A DNA stretch of 64,000 nt from Sthenelais limicola. Lineage: Eukaryota > Annelida > Polychaeta > Phyllodocida > Sigalionidae. The stretch covers positions 38,266,298 to 38,330,297 of the forward strand of contig OW804097.1 of NCBI GenBank assembly GCA_942159475.1, read 5' to 3'. Both the position numbers and the translations under genes were made by a program. The notes below the pieces were generated by a model that saw only the letters and a program-made list of their open reading frames with translations, ran no database searches and had not been told where the DNA came from. This document shows positions 11,283-24,600 of the stretch, one piece after another. Numbering within the stretch: position 1 is the stretch's first letter; every line of letters begins with the position of its first letter.

Positions 11283-11486
11283 GGGTCAAGTCGCCAGAAA
11301 ATGTACAATTGGCATTCACCAATCCCCTCAAATAACCCAAATTTCAAACAAAAATCAGGTTAAAAATAACTAGACATATTTATTGAATGAATACAATACA
11401 GAATACACTCAGTGTATATCATTTTCCACACTAATTTAGCAGAATTGGAGAGATGTGTAGAACTGTAGATTGTGCAAATCTGACCC
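11283..11486 (+). mobile_element. Family A MITE, asymmetric ends
   Basis: 204 bp, begins GGGTCAAGTCGCCAG, duplication ACAT on both sides. Confidence 0.88.
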
Positions 11487-11633
11487 ACATAAAGCAGTAC
11501 TGCGTGTGCACCGCACCCAGGGGTTCATGACGGGTGAAAGGTAACCAGGAACTGGGTCACTTGTTGGCGGTATGGCTACTTTACTACTACCAAGAAAATA
11601 ACAAACCAGATTTACCCCAGAGAAACTCCTTGT

Positions 11634-11799
11634 CACTCTAGGTCCAAACTCTCAGATCAGATAAGAGTTCCTGGCCTAGGACTAGGCGAATGGGAATATA
11701 ATGACATTTTGCGGTCTTAATGGAATTATAATGACTCTTTGTGGTTTCAGGCGAGAAGCTTTCCCTCCGTTTGAAGGGATTCCCTCATCTGTGGGCCTA
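11634..11799 (-). mobile_element. Family B MITE, internally deleted
   Basis: Reverse orientation from CACTCTAGGTCC to GTGGGCCTA; about 40 bp of the interior is missing. Confidence 0.75.
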
Positions 11800-12012
11800 T
11801 GTATCGATGTTCTAATGTCACTCAATATCCATGTATTATACATGTTTCCATGACATAAGTCCCCATTTTTCCATCATGCATTTGGTTTTCATAGATCATT
11901 TATAAAAGCTGTGATATTGGTGAAAACATTCTAGCAATTTTCGATAAAATTTTGACAAATATTTGTATGTCAGATTTCAACAGAATCCATCTCAACATGC
12001 AACTCCCCAATT
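11800..12012 (+). mobile_element. Family D fragment abutting family B
   Basis: The 3' two thirds of family D, from CGATGTTCTAATGTCA to GCAACTCCCC, starts exactly where the family B copy ends, so one inserted into or recombined with the other. Confidence 0.65.
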
Positions 12013-12183
12013 GAATACAATTGATTAAAAAGGGCGTACGTAAAGTAACCCCCCCCCCCCCCCAGTACTTGTATGTTTAGTTTATTGGAGGTAAAACACA
12101 TGTTTATTCTTGCCATAAACATCAACCGATTGTTAAATGATACTTCAAACAGCTGGTCCCAACATCGCGCTATTTTTGTTGAT

Positions 12184-12418
12184 GGGTCAGATTTTCAGAA
12201 AATGTACAATTCACCTTCACCAATTTTCTCAAATAACCCAAATTTCAGACGAAAATAAAGTTCAAAATACAGTTTAGCCTAACCAGACAGATTGCTAGAA
12301 TGAATGCAATGCCGAATATACTCTAATTTACCTAGTATTGGCCAAATTGCAGCTTCATTTAGCAGAATTTACTGAATGTGTACAGCTGCCAATTGTACAT
12401 TTTCTGAAAATCTGACCC
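12184..12418 (+). mobile_element. Family A MITE
   Basis: 235 bp, symmetric GGGTCAGATTTTCAG ends; flanks TGAT/TGTG are no longer identical. Confidence 0.88.
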
Positions 12419-12620
12419 TGTGGTAAATATCACTCTGATGCTCCATACGCGATACAATTTCGCACTTTACATCGTCACCAATGAAAAGTGTCATCGTGGT
12501 CTGAACAATTCGCCCCGATTCTCGTCATTTCTGATTTATTTCTCAAACCAAGTTCAGCATTCATGAATATATAAACATTAGGTCACTGATGGTCAGTTTA
12601 TTTTCCATAAATATATTCTT

Positions 12621-12733
12621 AAAACGACATTAAAACGCCGAGTGCTAGCTAGGCCAGGAAACTGATTAGCGAAGTTGAGGTCCAATCACTGACATACCAT
12701 TCTTATCTGATCTGAGGGTTAGGACCTAGAGTG
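12621..12733 (+). mobile_element. Family B MITE, 5'-truncated
   Basis: Only the right half remains (from CATTAAAACGCCGAG to GGACCTAGAGTG). Confidence 0.75.
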
Positions 12734-12738
12734 CGAAG

Positions 12739-12801
12739 CTAGAAATACCAACTTGCTGAGTTGCTATGACTCTTAGCAACTAAGCAAGTTGGTATTTCTA
12801 G
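12739..12801. repeat. Near-perfect palindrome
   Basis: Arms of about 27 bp (CTAGAAATACCAACTTGCT and its complement, one mismatch) around a 7-8 base loop, immediately right of the family B end. Confidence 0.8.
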
Positions 12802-13166
12802 TTAAAGAGTGTTCTGTCAACAACCAAGCTCAGATAAAAAAGTAATTTTAAATTTTAATTCATTACACATATAGCTGTTACATGTGTGTTCCGCCCATCA
12901 AAAAAACTTCGGTGTATTATGTTATGACTAAACGAAAACCGTTTCCTGGAACGAGAGTGCTTTGGTTATTGTAAAACGATCCTCAATAAAATTCTGTTGA
13001 AAAACAATTGCCAATATGAAGCACAACGATGGCCAATAAGACCACAAGTTAGTCCCCACACAATATCAAGTTACAGTGAGGCTAGTGACTGAGTCAAGGG
13101 GCAACCACTAAATCAAAGAGGACGTTTTAATTAAGCCAAAGATCCGGCAATCTTATCATAATATAT

Positions 13167-13194
13167 GGGTCAGATTTTCAGAAAATGTACAATT
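13167..13194. mobile_element. Single family A terminus
   Basis: An intact 28-bp terminus preceded by ATAT, with unrelated sequence after it. A solo end. Confidence 0.6.
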
Positions 13195-13494
13195 TTATTA
13201 TTTAGTCTCAACCTAGAAAGTTGATGGAGCATAACCCCCAGGCGGTAACACCAGAAATACCAGTCATTAATCCGTCCATAATACCAAGATAATATTATTC
13301 CTGAACCCTTTTTCAAATATAGCACAGGGATCTGTTTTATTTAGAACATGAGGGCACTCAAAATAATAAAAATGTTCCAATTTTCTAATGCGTGTATATT
13401 CTATTCGGGTACCACCTACACCCTCTTACACCTTTATATTGTAGAGCTTCAAATTTAACTGAATAGTCAGTAACCATTCCTTCCATTCTATTAA

Positions 13495-13983
13495 TCGTCA
13501 CACCCATTTTATGCTAACCTATTACCTCATTTGGGTTACGTAAGATTACGTAACACTATCAATATAAATTGGCATAATTTTTGATATTCATAACTGTATA
13601 AGTATATCCATAATCATGTTCATATATCTACATGTTACTTAATACAGGGCGACATGTTAGTTAACACCATGCTCGCCAGGTCAACATGTCAGGCACGGCT
13701 ATCACGTGACCAACTTGACCCTCATTGGTTAATGACCCATGAATATGTAATGTAACCATACTGTGGCCTGATTGGCCTATACTGTAATGTAACCTTACCT
13801 GCTTGATATCTATGAAATAAAGGATCAGTTCTAAATGAACAGTTGTACTGACAACTCCTCTTACCTTCTTTATTAGTGGGCTAATTACCCACATACTTAT
13901 ATCACTTAGTAATCATCCACCTTCGTTCTCTGAACTAGCTCTATCATCGATTCTAGAATATCCAGGGTAAACACTGTATATCA
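13495..13983 (+). repeat. LTR-like sequence, copy 1
   Basis: Begins GTCACACCCATTTTATG, holds an AATAAAGGA polyadenylation-like site near 13817 and ends TGTATATCA, directly followed by AATGGTGGAGAA, which resembles the primer-binding side of gypsy LTRs. The first ~260 bp are shared with 21666-21935. No retroelement coding follows, so it would be a solo or orphan LTR. Confidence 0.4.
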
Positions 13984-14378
13984 AATGGTGGAGAAACCTG
14001 TCAATGCAATTTTATGTTAATACGACTATGATTTAGTTTGATTGTCTAAAGTTTCACTACTAATACCTCTCTGTAAACCATTTATAATTTGTTATATAAT
14101 CTTAGGGCACAACGGAAACCATCTACGGATGAGCGTGCTATATCTTGTTAACATCCTGAATAAATATCTTTTTTTACAAAAAAATATATAATACGTATGT
14201 CGACTTCTTGTGTGACAGTACCTAACTGTCATCCTCCACAGCAGAGCTTAATTCATTCTAGATTAGTAGAATCTGCCCTGGCTTGGGAGGCTGCTAACTG
14301 TGTGACGTAGACATAAGTCATTTTAGACTGTAGTTAGATATCATACTCAAGTAGAATGTGCCATGCTGAGGATGTTTA

Positions 14379-14589
14379 AGGGTGGTCTCCACTAGCTGCG
14401 GTAAGGCAGCTCTGCGGCAAGCCTTGCGATGGTGTTGTGCTAGCTATATAGGTGAAGAGGAATGACAAGTACAAGATCCTGCCTACATGGATCACTGGTC
14501 ATGTAGGCAGGACCTTGCCACATCGCACCATCACATCATCATCGCAAGGCTTTACTGCAGAGCTTACCGCAGCCAGTGGAGACCACCCT
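14379..14589. mobile_element. Family C foldback MITE (Harbinger-like)
   Basis: About 210 bp with long inverted arms: GGGTGGTCTCCACTAGCTGC on the left and its complement on the right, then GGTAAG..CTCTGCGG..AAGCCTTGCGATGG mirrored. Preceded by TTA, followed by TAA. Ends and 3-bp TTA/TAA targets suggest PIF/Harbinger. Confidence 0.8.
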
Positions 14590-14864
14590 TAAAAACAACT
14601 ACCCCCGTGAGTGTCCAACCAGTTGGCAGCCCAATTAACAAACATTTTGAAACAAGAGCTTGAAACTGACATCTAGAATTATTAATAGCCTCGTGGCATC
14701 TGTTACAGAGGTAAGTGTGGAAGAGGTTGTGGAGCGGGGGAGAGCAAGGTTCCACAGTCAAAAACTAACAGGTAAATAAAATAGAAATGTAGAATAAATA
14801 TCTGTTCACAAAAAAAAAAGAAAAAAAAGGTACGTCTATAACAAACGGGTTATAATCAGGTATA

Positions 14865-15189
14865 CTCTGTCTAATAAGTAGTTGAAACGGGCTAAAGAGG
14901 CTTATTTAAGAAAAGGGAAAAGTGGGAGATTTTTTACTTGTGGACATCTGGTGCAGAGGCAAATGCAGAAGAGGTAGTAGTGGCTATAGAACGAGTGGGG
15001 GAGAGAAAGTTTTTTTTGTACAAATATTATTCAAGCACGGATTTAACAGTTACAATAATCCTTTCAAAATACTTAATTTTATACACAACCACAGCTCACA
15101 ACTGCTGCGAGTCAAAGGCAAAACTCCACCACTTTTCTCTCTTCTTAAAGAAGAGACTTTAGCCCGTGTTAACTACTTTTCGGACAGAC
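14865..15189. mobile_element. Family J element
   Basis: 325 bp, left end CTCTGTCTAATAAGTAGTTG and right end complementary to GTCTGTCCGAAAAGTAGTTA; subterminal arms of about 70 bp repeat as AGGGAAAAGTGGG and its complement. TATA on both sides may be the target duplication. Its open frames are not recognisable. Confidence 0.7.
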
Positions 15190-15199
15190 TATACAATAA

Positions 15200-15610
15200 A
15201 ACATAGCAAGATATACTATTAGTATTAGGGTTAAGTAATAATTTGTATGAAAAAAAAAGCAAAAAAAAAGCGCGTCAGATTGCATCCAATGCGCTATATA
15301 ACTTAATAAATCCTGGTTGTTGTATTTTTAACCTTCCCTGTTATTTACATGTTTTTGTTGAATAAAGATCCGATGTTGGACAAAAAGAAATATCTTTCCT
15401 GCGGATAATCCCAGCAAACCAAGGTCTGCCCTAACATCCCTGACTGTGGTTGACAGGCAGAGAGAGGGACACAGGCCGCAAGTTCAGTAATTATTAGGGC
15501 TCCCCGGAGACAAAGTGCACAGTCAGCTGAATATAGCAGGAGTGATTTGAATCTACAATGATCAAATGTTCAAATGAGGAGGGATCCCTCATGAATATGC
15601 ATGAATTAAA
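15200..15610. other. Intergenic or intronic sequence
   Basis: No repeat or coding recognised. An AATAAA-type signal lies near 15361. Presumed intron of the AMBRA1-like gene. Confidence 0.3.
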
Positions 15611-15615
15611 CTTAC

Positions 15616-18600
15616 CCATCTGGGCTGAATGCCATGAGGAAGGTTGCCCGACTCTGGCCAGACAATTCGCATGACTGAAATGAAGAACAAATGCAATAAA
15701 TTAACATACTGAGGATGTAATTAATTAAGCAATTAAGTCTTCAGATTTAAAAGAAAAATTATGACATTGGTATTCCCTTAAGGGTCAGATCTTTAGAAGA
15801 TGTACAATCGGCAGATCTACACATTTAGTCAATTCTGCTGAATTAGATATCTGATTGTAAAATGGTCAATACTAGGTATATCTGAGGATATTTGACATTG
15901 CATTGATTCTTACAATAAATCTGGTTATGTTGAACTGAATTTTTAACCTTATGATTGAAGGTGAATTGTACATTTTCTGGCGATTTCACCCATATATATT
16001 AATAGCGCACATTATTCATAACGGTTTCAGCCCATAGATCAGTGAGAAACATGGCCCAATTATGTGCCAAAAAAGTAGTATAATTGGCGTTGGTATAAGG
16101 GTTATATATAGGTATAGCTGAGTATATTTGACATTACCTTTTCAATTGAATTTTGAACCTGATTTTTGTCACTAAAAATTAGGGTTATTTGAGAACATTG
16201 GTGAATATGAATTGTAGATTTTCTGGCGATTTCCGATACCAATAACAAAGTCATAATGGGATAATATCGTAAGACATCATAAATATTTCCCAAAGCGGAA
16301 TTTGACACAGTTAGATGCAAAATACAATGTTGAAGGTCAAGATACTGAGGCCACAAGTAGTCTAGTCATTTAGACATTAATTAACGTAGTATTGATGCTT
16401 TGCTATAGATCTATAGATTACATTACTGAGTGCATCATGTCAACATTGACCATCCTGTCTGCGGAATAGGCAAAAAGAAAAAAAATGTTTCCGATTTACA
16501 CCCCCCCCCCCCCCCCGCCCTTTCACCTAGAAAAACCTTCCTCTACCTAAAAAATAAAAATTGACCATGCCTGATTTTCCAACCAGGAACTGTCCAAACA
16601 GCGTGTTCAAAACAACTATTATTATTATAAAATATGACATTTTTTTTCTGTTCCTGGAAGGTGGTCTCCTAAGATAATAATAATAAAAAAGTTACCCGCC
16701 CTCTCCCACTACCTAGTTTTCAGCCAGATAATAAATCGGAAACGCTCCTCTTTTTGTTGGCCTAACCGAAACTCTACCCTTAGATTATCCGTGTTATTTA
16801 TTACGCTTCTAATTCTACGTGACGTCAATTGTCAACTGCGTATTTAAAATCCGTCATGGAAACCTCTTAAAACGGACGCCGTTCAACAACCATAGCTTGA
16901 TTGAAGAAGTTGGTGTGAAAAAAATAAAATGTGAAAAAGTAGATGTCATGCATTCCCAATGGGTGAAATGGCCAGAAAATGTACAATTCGCCTTCACCAA
17001 TCCTCTCAAATAACCCCAGATTTAAGACAAAATTGAGTTTCAAAACGCAGTCCAACATAACCAAACAGATTGTCTGAGTCAACACAATATCAAATATATT
17101 CAGATATAATTAGTATTGACCATTAAATATTGTCATAAGGATTAAGCAGAATTTGCGACATGTGTAGAGCTGCCGATTGTACATTTTTTGAAGATCTGAC
17201 CCATTATTATGTTCCTATTCACAAGAGTTACTCAGGTGGAAATGAACACGTCTCCCAATGCACACCCTGTGGTGGATGAGGTCTGAATTAATGGACTTCC
17301 ACTAGACGTTGATGGCTTCTCAGTCTAGGCCCAAACTTGAGAGAGTCCCTTCAAACGAAGGGAAAGCCTCTCACCTCAAGCCGCAAAGAGTCATTATAAT
17401 TCCATTAAGACTGTAAAATGTCATCATATTCCAATTAAAACGCCGAGTCCTAGGACAAGAAACCGATTAGCGAGGTAGGCTGACATACCATTCTTATCTG
17501 ATCTGAGGGTTTGGACTTAGATTGTTCTATCTAAAATTCTTGGATCTTTCCCAACAATTTTCTGCTAATAAACAAATGAACTGTCTAAGAGTGAAAAGAC
17601 AAGAAAAAAAATTACCAAGAAATTGAAAAAGAAAAACCTACAAGATTCTCATACGGGTGTTTTTTAATAACGATGGATAGAGTTACGCAAGTGTTTATTG
17701 ATAAGAGAAGGTATTTTTAGAAATTAAGATTAGTTCGATGCACGATACAGTAAAAGCTATCTTCAGACACATTGCTTCATCACAATTCTTCTAGTATATT
17801 AATTTTGGACAACTGAAGGATTTGTTTTCATTGTGTTTTGATTCGCAATGAGAAAGATTAATGAAATACAGGGCAACATATCAGTCTAGGCCCAAAGTTG
17901 AGAGAGTCCCTTCAAACGGAGGGAAAGCCTCTTGCCTCAAACCGCAAAGTGCCATTACAATTCAATTAAGACCGCAAAATGTCATTCATTATATCCCCAT
18001 TAAAACGCCAAGTCCTAGGCCAGGAAACCGATTAGCGAAGTAGGCGTCCAATCACTGACATACCATTCTTATCTGATATGAGGGTTTGGACCTAGAGTCG
18101 GGGGGTTTGGACCTAGAGTGATATGACATTTCCCAGGCCCAGATCTGAACGTAAACAACAGACACCCGTGGTCGACTTGTCCTATATCTTCAACTTGACA
18201 CTCTTAGCTTATATTACAGGGTCGTTGACCGACATGAAGAATCCTCCTTTTTCACATGCACACTAGTGTGTGTGCTCCCACCAGATCATTAACTATACTG
18301 AGGCTGTTAAAAAAGGATCTTTTTTACAGGCTTGTTTTATTTAAACTTGTTATTCATCCGGTCAAACTGCATAGACCAGTCTGTCAAATAAAACACATGA
18401 AGTATGAATACAAATGCTGCTAAAACAGTTTGACTTCAGGTTAAAAACAGAATCAATATTGCGGTTTGCTCATAACAACTTAGCAAATTTTATATCATAC
18501 TTTTGAGATTACCTGATAAGCAAAAAGGTGAATTAAAATTAAGATTTGTTTATTATGAATATATTCTCGGCCAAAAGAAAACATCTTTTTCACTACTGCG

Positions 18601-21600
18601 CAACCCCCCAACCTTAAATCAGTCTAGGCTCAAAGTTAAGAGAGTCCCTTCAAACAGAGGGAATAAAGCCTCTCGCCTCAAACCGCAATTATAATTCCAT
18701 TCAGACCGCAAAATGTCATTATATTCCTATTAAAACGCCTAGTCTTGGGCCAGAAAAGACATTAGTGCAGTAGGCGTCCAATCACTGACATATCATTCTT
18801 ATCTGATCTGAGGGTTTGGACCTAGACTGTAAATAATCTTATGGGTCAGATTTTCAGAAAATGTACAATTCGTCTTCGCCAATCCTCTCAAATAACCCAC
18901 ATTTAAGACAAAAATGAGCTTCAAAATGCAGTTTGACGTAACAGAACTGATAATCTAAATCAATGCGATATCAAATATACTCAGCTATACAAAGTATTCG
19001 TCATTTATCAGTCTAATTTAGCAGAATTTCCTAAATGTGTACAGCTGCCAATTGTACATTTTCGGAAAATCTGACCCATATGTGGTCGCCTCTGCATGAA
19101 CTAAACAACCCAGGTGAAGACGGGATTATAATAAGTTGTTTCCCCAGTTTTCACCAAGTGGAATTCACCATAATTTCTTATTCACAGTTGAATGGTAAAA
19201 ACTACCAGGAACTGGAGAAAGGAAATTCAAGAACGCCATTACCGCGTTTAATGAAAGGCAGACGACTGGAAGCAACGTTGCCATCAGCACGGCAGTGGGC
19301 TACACACTTGACTTACAAAGTGTTCCCTTCTTGATGTGCCAGCAGAGGTTAGAAACTGTAACGCTGGAAATAGTCGTCTTAGATCATTTGGAACAACTTT
19401 TGAGAAAGAAAAATATGTCCTCAGTACGTCTGGCTATGGCATATCTATTGAGACTCAATCTTGGAAAGCGGTTCATTCTTTTAAAGCAATATCGATCCAT
19501 ACATCATGAAGAAATGTGCAAAACAAAATAATAGAATGATGATTCTGGCGATCGCGATTAGACAGAACAAATGGTCTTGGTTCAGACGAGTCCTTCCAAG
19601 TGCTCTGGTAAATAATGGCATAAAGATCCCTTTTAAACTCACTTTCTAGACACACCGACTTCTACTGGCAGATTGCACACCATATATCTTCCATCGTGTT
19701 ATGTTCCTTTTACCGGTTCTAGTAAGGCTCATATATCGGGTCAGATCCTCAGAAAATGTATAATTCGCCTTCACAAATCCTCTCAAATATTACCCAAATA
19801 TAACACAGGAATCAAGTTCAAAATTTAGTTGACCATAACCAAACCGATTATTTTAATCAAGGCAATACCAAATATACTCAGATATACCGAGTATTTAACG
19901 TTTTTCAGTCTAATTTAACAGAATTTAATAATGTGCAGAGCTGCTGATTGTACATTTCCTGAAGATCTGACCCATAGAGTAATTTTAGATCAGATAATAA
20001 TGGTATGTCAGTGATTGGACGCCTACTGAAGCGATGAAACAGTTGGGCAAATGCTTATATTCCCTACTACATAAAGGAAAAGGAACTCTATTAAAAGTAG
20101 TCCCCGTTTGTTGGGCTGGCCGGGACAGTTGTACACATACAGACCAGTGGTACTAGTGTTGAGCTGGCCAGGACAGTTGTACACATACAGACCAGTGGCA
20201 CTAGTTACTAGTGTTGGGCTGGCCGGGACAGTTGTACACATACAGACCAGTGGTACTAGTGTTGGACTTCCGTTTCCGGCCGACCACTTACATCAACGAA
20301 AATAAAAAACAATATTTACTGCTAAAACCGGCAAGATCATGGCTTTCCACTGGCTCAATTTGCTTCGAAATCATGATAGTAACGGACTAAAGTGATAGTA
20401 ACAGCCCAACAAAAGGGGACTAAAGCCATTAGATCCTTCGGTTATGGTCCTTTGTTTTGTCTAAGGCACCCGGAAACAAGCCTCAGCTTCACCTTGGCTT
20501 GGTTCCCGGGAGCCTTAGACAAAACTCACGACCATAATCTCAGGATCTAACCGCCGAACTGAATGAGATCGACACATAAACTTTTTTTAATATATGGGTC
20601 AGATCTTCAGAAGATGTAGAATCGGCAGATCTACACATTTAGTAAATTCTGCTAAATTAGATTGTAAAATGGTCAATACTGGGTATATCTGAGGATATTT
20701 GACAGTGCCTTGATTCAAACAATCTATTTGGTTACGTTGAACTGAATTTTGAACCTGATTTGTGTCTTAAATTTGGGTTATTTGAGACGATTGGTGAAGG
20801 CGAATTGTACAATTTCTGACGATTTCACCCATTTATGTGTTAGATCTATGGAAAGTAGTTGCTTTGATCTAGTTATCGACCGCCGCCTACAACTACCGTT
20901 CTCCAATAGACAGTCAGTCTGAGTGGTACGTTTGTGGCCGCCTAGACACATGTATGTAGAGAGGTAGGAGCACCACAAATAGCCACATCCCCTTTGAGAT
21001 CTATTAGTTTTTTACCAAAGCAAGTTCTGATAAAAATGGATCCCCATAATTATTGTTAATCCGACCTATCAAACCTTATGGGTCAGATCTTCTGATAATG
21101 TACAATCGGCCGCCCTACACATTCAGTAGAACCTGCTAAATTAGACTGAAAAATGGTCAATACTATAGGTATATCTGAGTATATTTTGTATTGCCTTGAT
21201 TCAAACAATCTGTTTGGTTTTGTTGAACTGAATTTTTAACCTAATTTTTGTCTTGAATAAGGGTAATTTGAGAAGATTGGTGAAGGTGAATAGGGGACTT
21301 GCATCTCTTACTGCGCATGTCTACTGCAGTGCATGCTGGGATGGATTCTGATGAAATCTGACATACAAATATTTGGCTACATTTTTATCGAAAATTGCAA
21401 GAATAGTTTCAGCAATATCAGAGCTTATATAAATGATCTATCAAAACCAAATGTATGATGGGAAAGATGGGGACTTGGGTAAAACACATGGATATTGACA
21501 TTAGAGCATTGATAAATAGTTCATGCTGAACATGGCATGTTTTCTATAGATTTTATACTGTACAATTAGTCTCATAATTCAATGCGAATCAAGATTCAAA

Positions 21601-24600
21601 ATGGCGGCTGTGCAAATCCCCTATTGTACATTTTCTGGCAATTTGACCCTTACCCCTCTGTCAATTGTCACACCCATTTTATGCTCACCTATTACCTCAT
21701 TTGGGTTACGTAACATTACCAATACTAATTAACATAATTATTAATATTCAAAAACTATATTATATATATCCATAACCATGTTCACATATGTTCCATATAA
21801 ATGTTATGTAATACAGGCGACATGTTAGTTCACATCATGCTCGCCAGGTCAACAGGTCAGGCACGGCTATCATGTGACCTACCTGACACTCATTGGCTAA
21901 TGAGTCCTGCATATATAATGTTAACCATGCTGCGGGAGGGAACCCATCCGTACAATTACATACATAGCGGAACGTCCTGGATCGCTGCCAATACGTCCAA
22001 TATGTGTGAGATTGATGTACGGGGAAACTCCTTCATGGAAAATTACGTCACTGCTACTCACAAATGTCAATGTCCTCTGATTACTGCTCAAGTACTTATG
22101 TCCTCTCTCCGCCCGATTTACTTCGCTCGAGTCATTATTTTTAGATTTATTTTTATAGTTAGTCATTTGCAAGATGATGGGGACTTCCATTATAGGCATT
22201 TTCCGGATTGTGTCATTTTATTATGATTTCCTTCTAAGGTCATTATCTCTCCATATGGGTGAAGTTGCCAGAAAATGTACAATTCGCCTTTACCAATCTT
22301 CTCAAATAACTCACATGTAAGACAGAAATGAGCTTCAAAATGCAGATTAACATAGCAAAACAGATATTATAAAATATAACAATATCAAATTTACTCAGAT
22401 ATACTCGGTATATATCATGTTTTAAAACATGATTTTTTAGAATGATGGAGTTATTTTCTACCAACTGCTGATGAACTATACCTTTAGTTTGACAAGTAGA
22501 CTTCGGAGTATGGAACCCAGTTAGTCTTCATCAGGGCAGACAAAAAGAAGAAGTTTTAGAATGTCTAATTTAGCAGGATTTTCTAAATGTCTAGAGCTGC
22601 CAATTGTTCATTTTCTGACAATCTGACCCATATGTATGTATGTTTATTTCCGGACGTATTCATCTGTGTATAAACAACAATAAAGCATGTTTACACTGGA
22701 AAATGGTGCCTCTCTTATATGAAACCATAGATGTTAAATATGGACCTCCCATTTTATCTAATTCCAGATTTAATTATTAAAATTAACCACAAAGTGCCAT
22801 TATAATTCCATTGAGACCGCAAGATGTCATTATATTCCCATTAAAACACCGATTTCTAGGCTAGGAAACCGATTAGCTGTGAAGTAGGCTGACATACTAT
22901 TATTATCTGATCTGAGGTTTTAGACCTAGAGTGACTACAGTCCGATGTGTACCATACTGTTGCTAACCATCGTTAGTGGCAATACAAAAATCAATAACGA
23001 TTTGTGTCCCTGGTAAGACTATCCACTTATAAACCCTGCAACCCCACGAGTTGCCTCGAGAAAATCATAATTTTAATTCACCTTTAAGCCTCTCAAAATT
23101 CTAAAATTTATCTGCAAAAAAAGTAAATAATTACAGGTTGATTCACCGGAAAGCTAGCTACACTCTTATTTGAGATCTACTTGGAGCGGTTCGCCGTAGG
23201 GTTACCATTGGGTCGCTTTGATGTTTACTCTTAAGTAGGTCTCAAACAGAGTGTAGGACGCATTGTTGTCACCCTACATGAATGAACTTAACGCTCTGGT
23301 ACACCAGCTGTCCTACCGTACTCTGATCCTAAACTCCCGATCCTGGGGACCGTCTCAAAAGCACTTGAGGCTGTATGTACTTGGAACGCTGAATTGGGGT
23401 TGCTGGCCGTCGAGAGGGGATTAAACCAGATCATAGGTCTATTAATAAATAACCATTGCTAACAGAAATCTAATATGGAATGCCTGCTCTGCCCCATGCA
23501 GATATGTGGGTGGTCTGAATTCTTTAAATTTAGGTTAGCTATGACCTCTATTTCTCATCTGCTAAAGTTCTAGTTGAGGATATTATGTAAATATGGGTTC
23601 TTGGCTATCCATCCATATCTTTGCATATCAAGAGTTTAAATTGTATTCTAAGAAGTGGCTATTTTCACTTTGAAAGGGTGAAATGTTAAATGCAGTCTAG
23701 GCCCAAAGATGTGAGAGTCCCTTCAGACGGAGGGAAAGCCTCTCGCCTCAAACCGCCAAGTGCCATTATAATCCCATTAAGACCACAAAATGTCTTTATA
23801 ATCTCATTAGAACGCCAAGTCCTAGACCAGGAAACCGATTAGTGAAGTAGGCGTCCAATCTGCCACACACAATAAGATGCCCAGGGCTCTCATTCATTCA
23901 GTCATTAAATATCAATAGCAGTTAATATACCAACGCCAATTATACTACTTTTTCGGCACATAATTGGGCCATGTTTCTCACTGATCTATGGGCTGGAACC
24001 GTTATGAATAATGTGCGCTATTAAAATATATGGGTGAAATCGCCAGAAAATGTACAATTCACCTTCATAAATCCTCCCAAATAACACAAATTTAAGGCAC
24101 AAATCAGATTCAAAGTTTTGTTTAATGTAACCAAACATATAATATTGTTTGAATCAAGGCAATGTCAAATATCCTCAGATAAAAAGTGCTTTAGGTAAGT
24201 TTCAATGCGAGAATCCTTAGATTTTCAAATACAAAATCCTACATCCTCCAGCAATTTCCAAATGATACATCCTTTCAGAGACACTCAAGTTGGACGAACG
24301 CTGCCAAAGCCGACCCACCAACATGTATTATGGATCACATCTTCAGAAAATGTACAATCAGCCGATCTACACATTTAGTCAATTCTGCTAAATTACAGTA
24401 ACACTGGACAATGGTCAATACCAGGTATATCTGAGGATATTTTGTATTATGTTGATTTAAAATACCTGTTTTTCTATATTAAACTGCATTTTAAAGCTCA
24501 TTCTTAAATTTAGGTTATTAGAAAGGATTGGTGAAGGTGCAATTTCTGACGATATACCCCCCATTTTCTGAAGATCTGACCCAGCATTGCGGGGGCAGTA

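Noticed and set aside
19035..19531. Overlapping open frames with basic, Leu-rich translations
   Set aside because: They begin inside a family A element, show no family motif and lack convincing splice sites.
21801..22226. A 141-codon open frame
   Set aside because: It starts within the LTR-like repeat and shows no recognisable domain; both strands are open over the same stretch.
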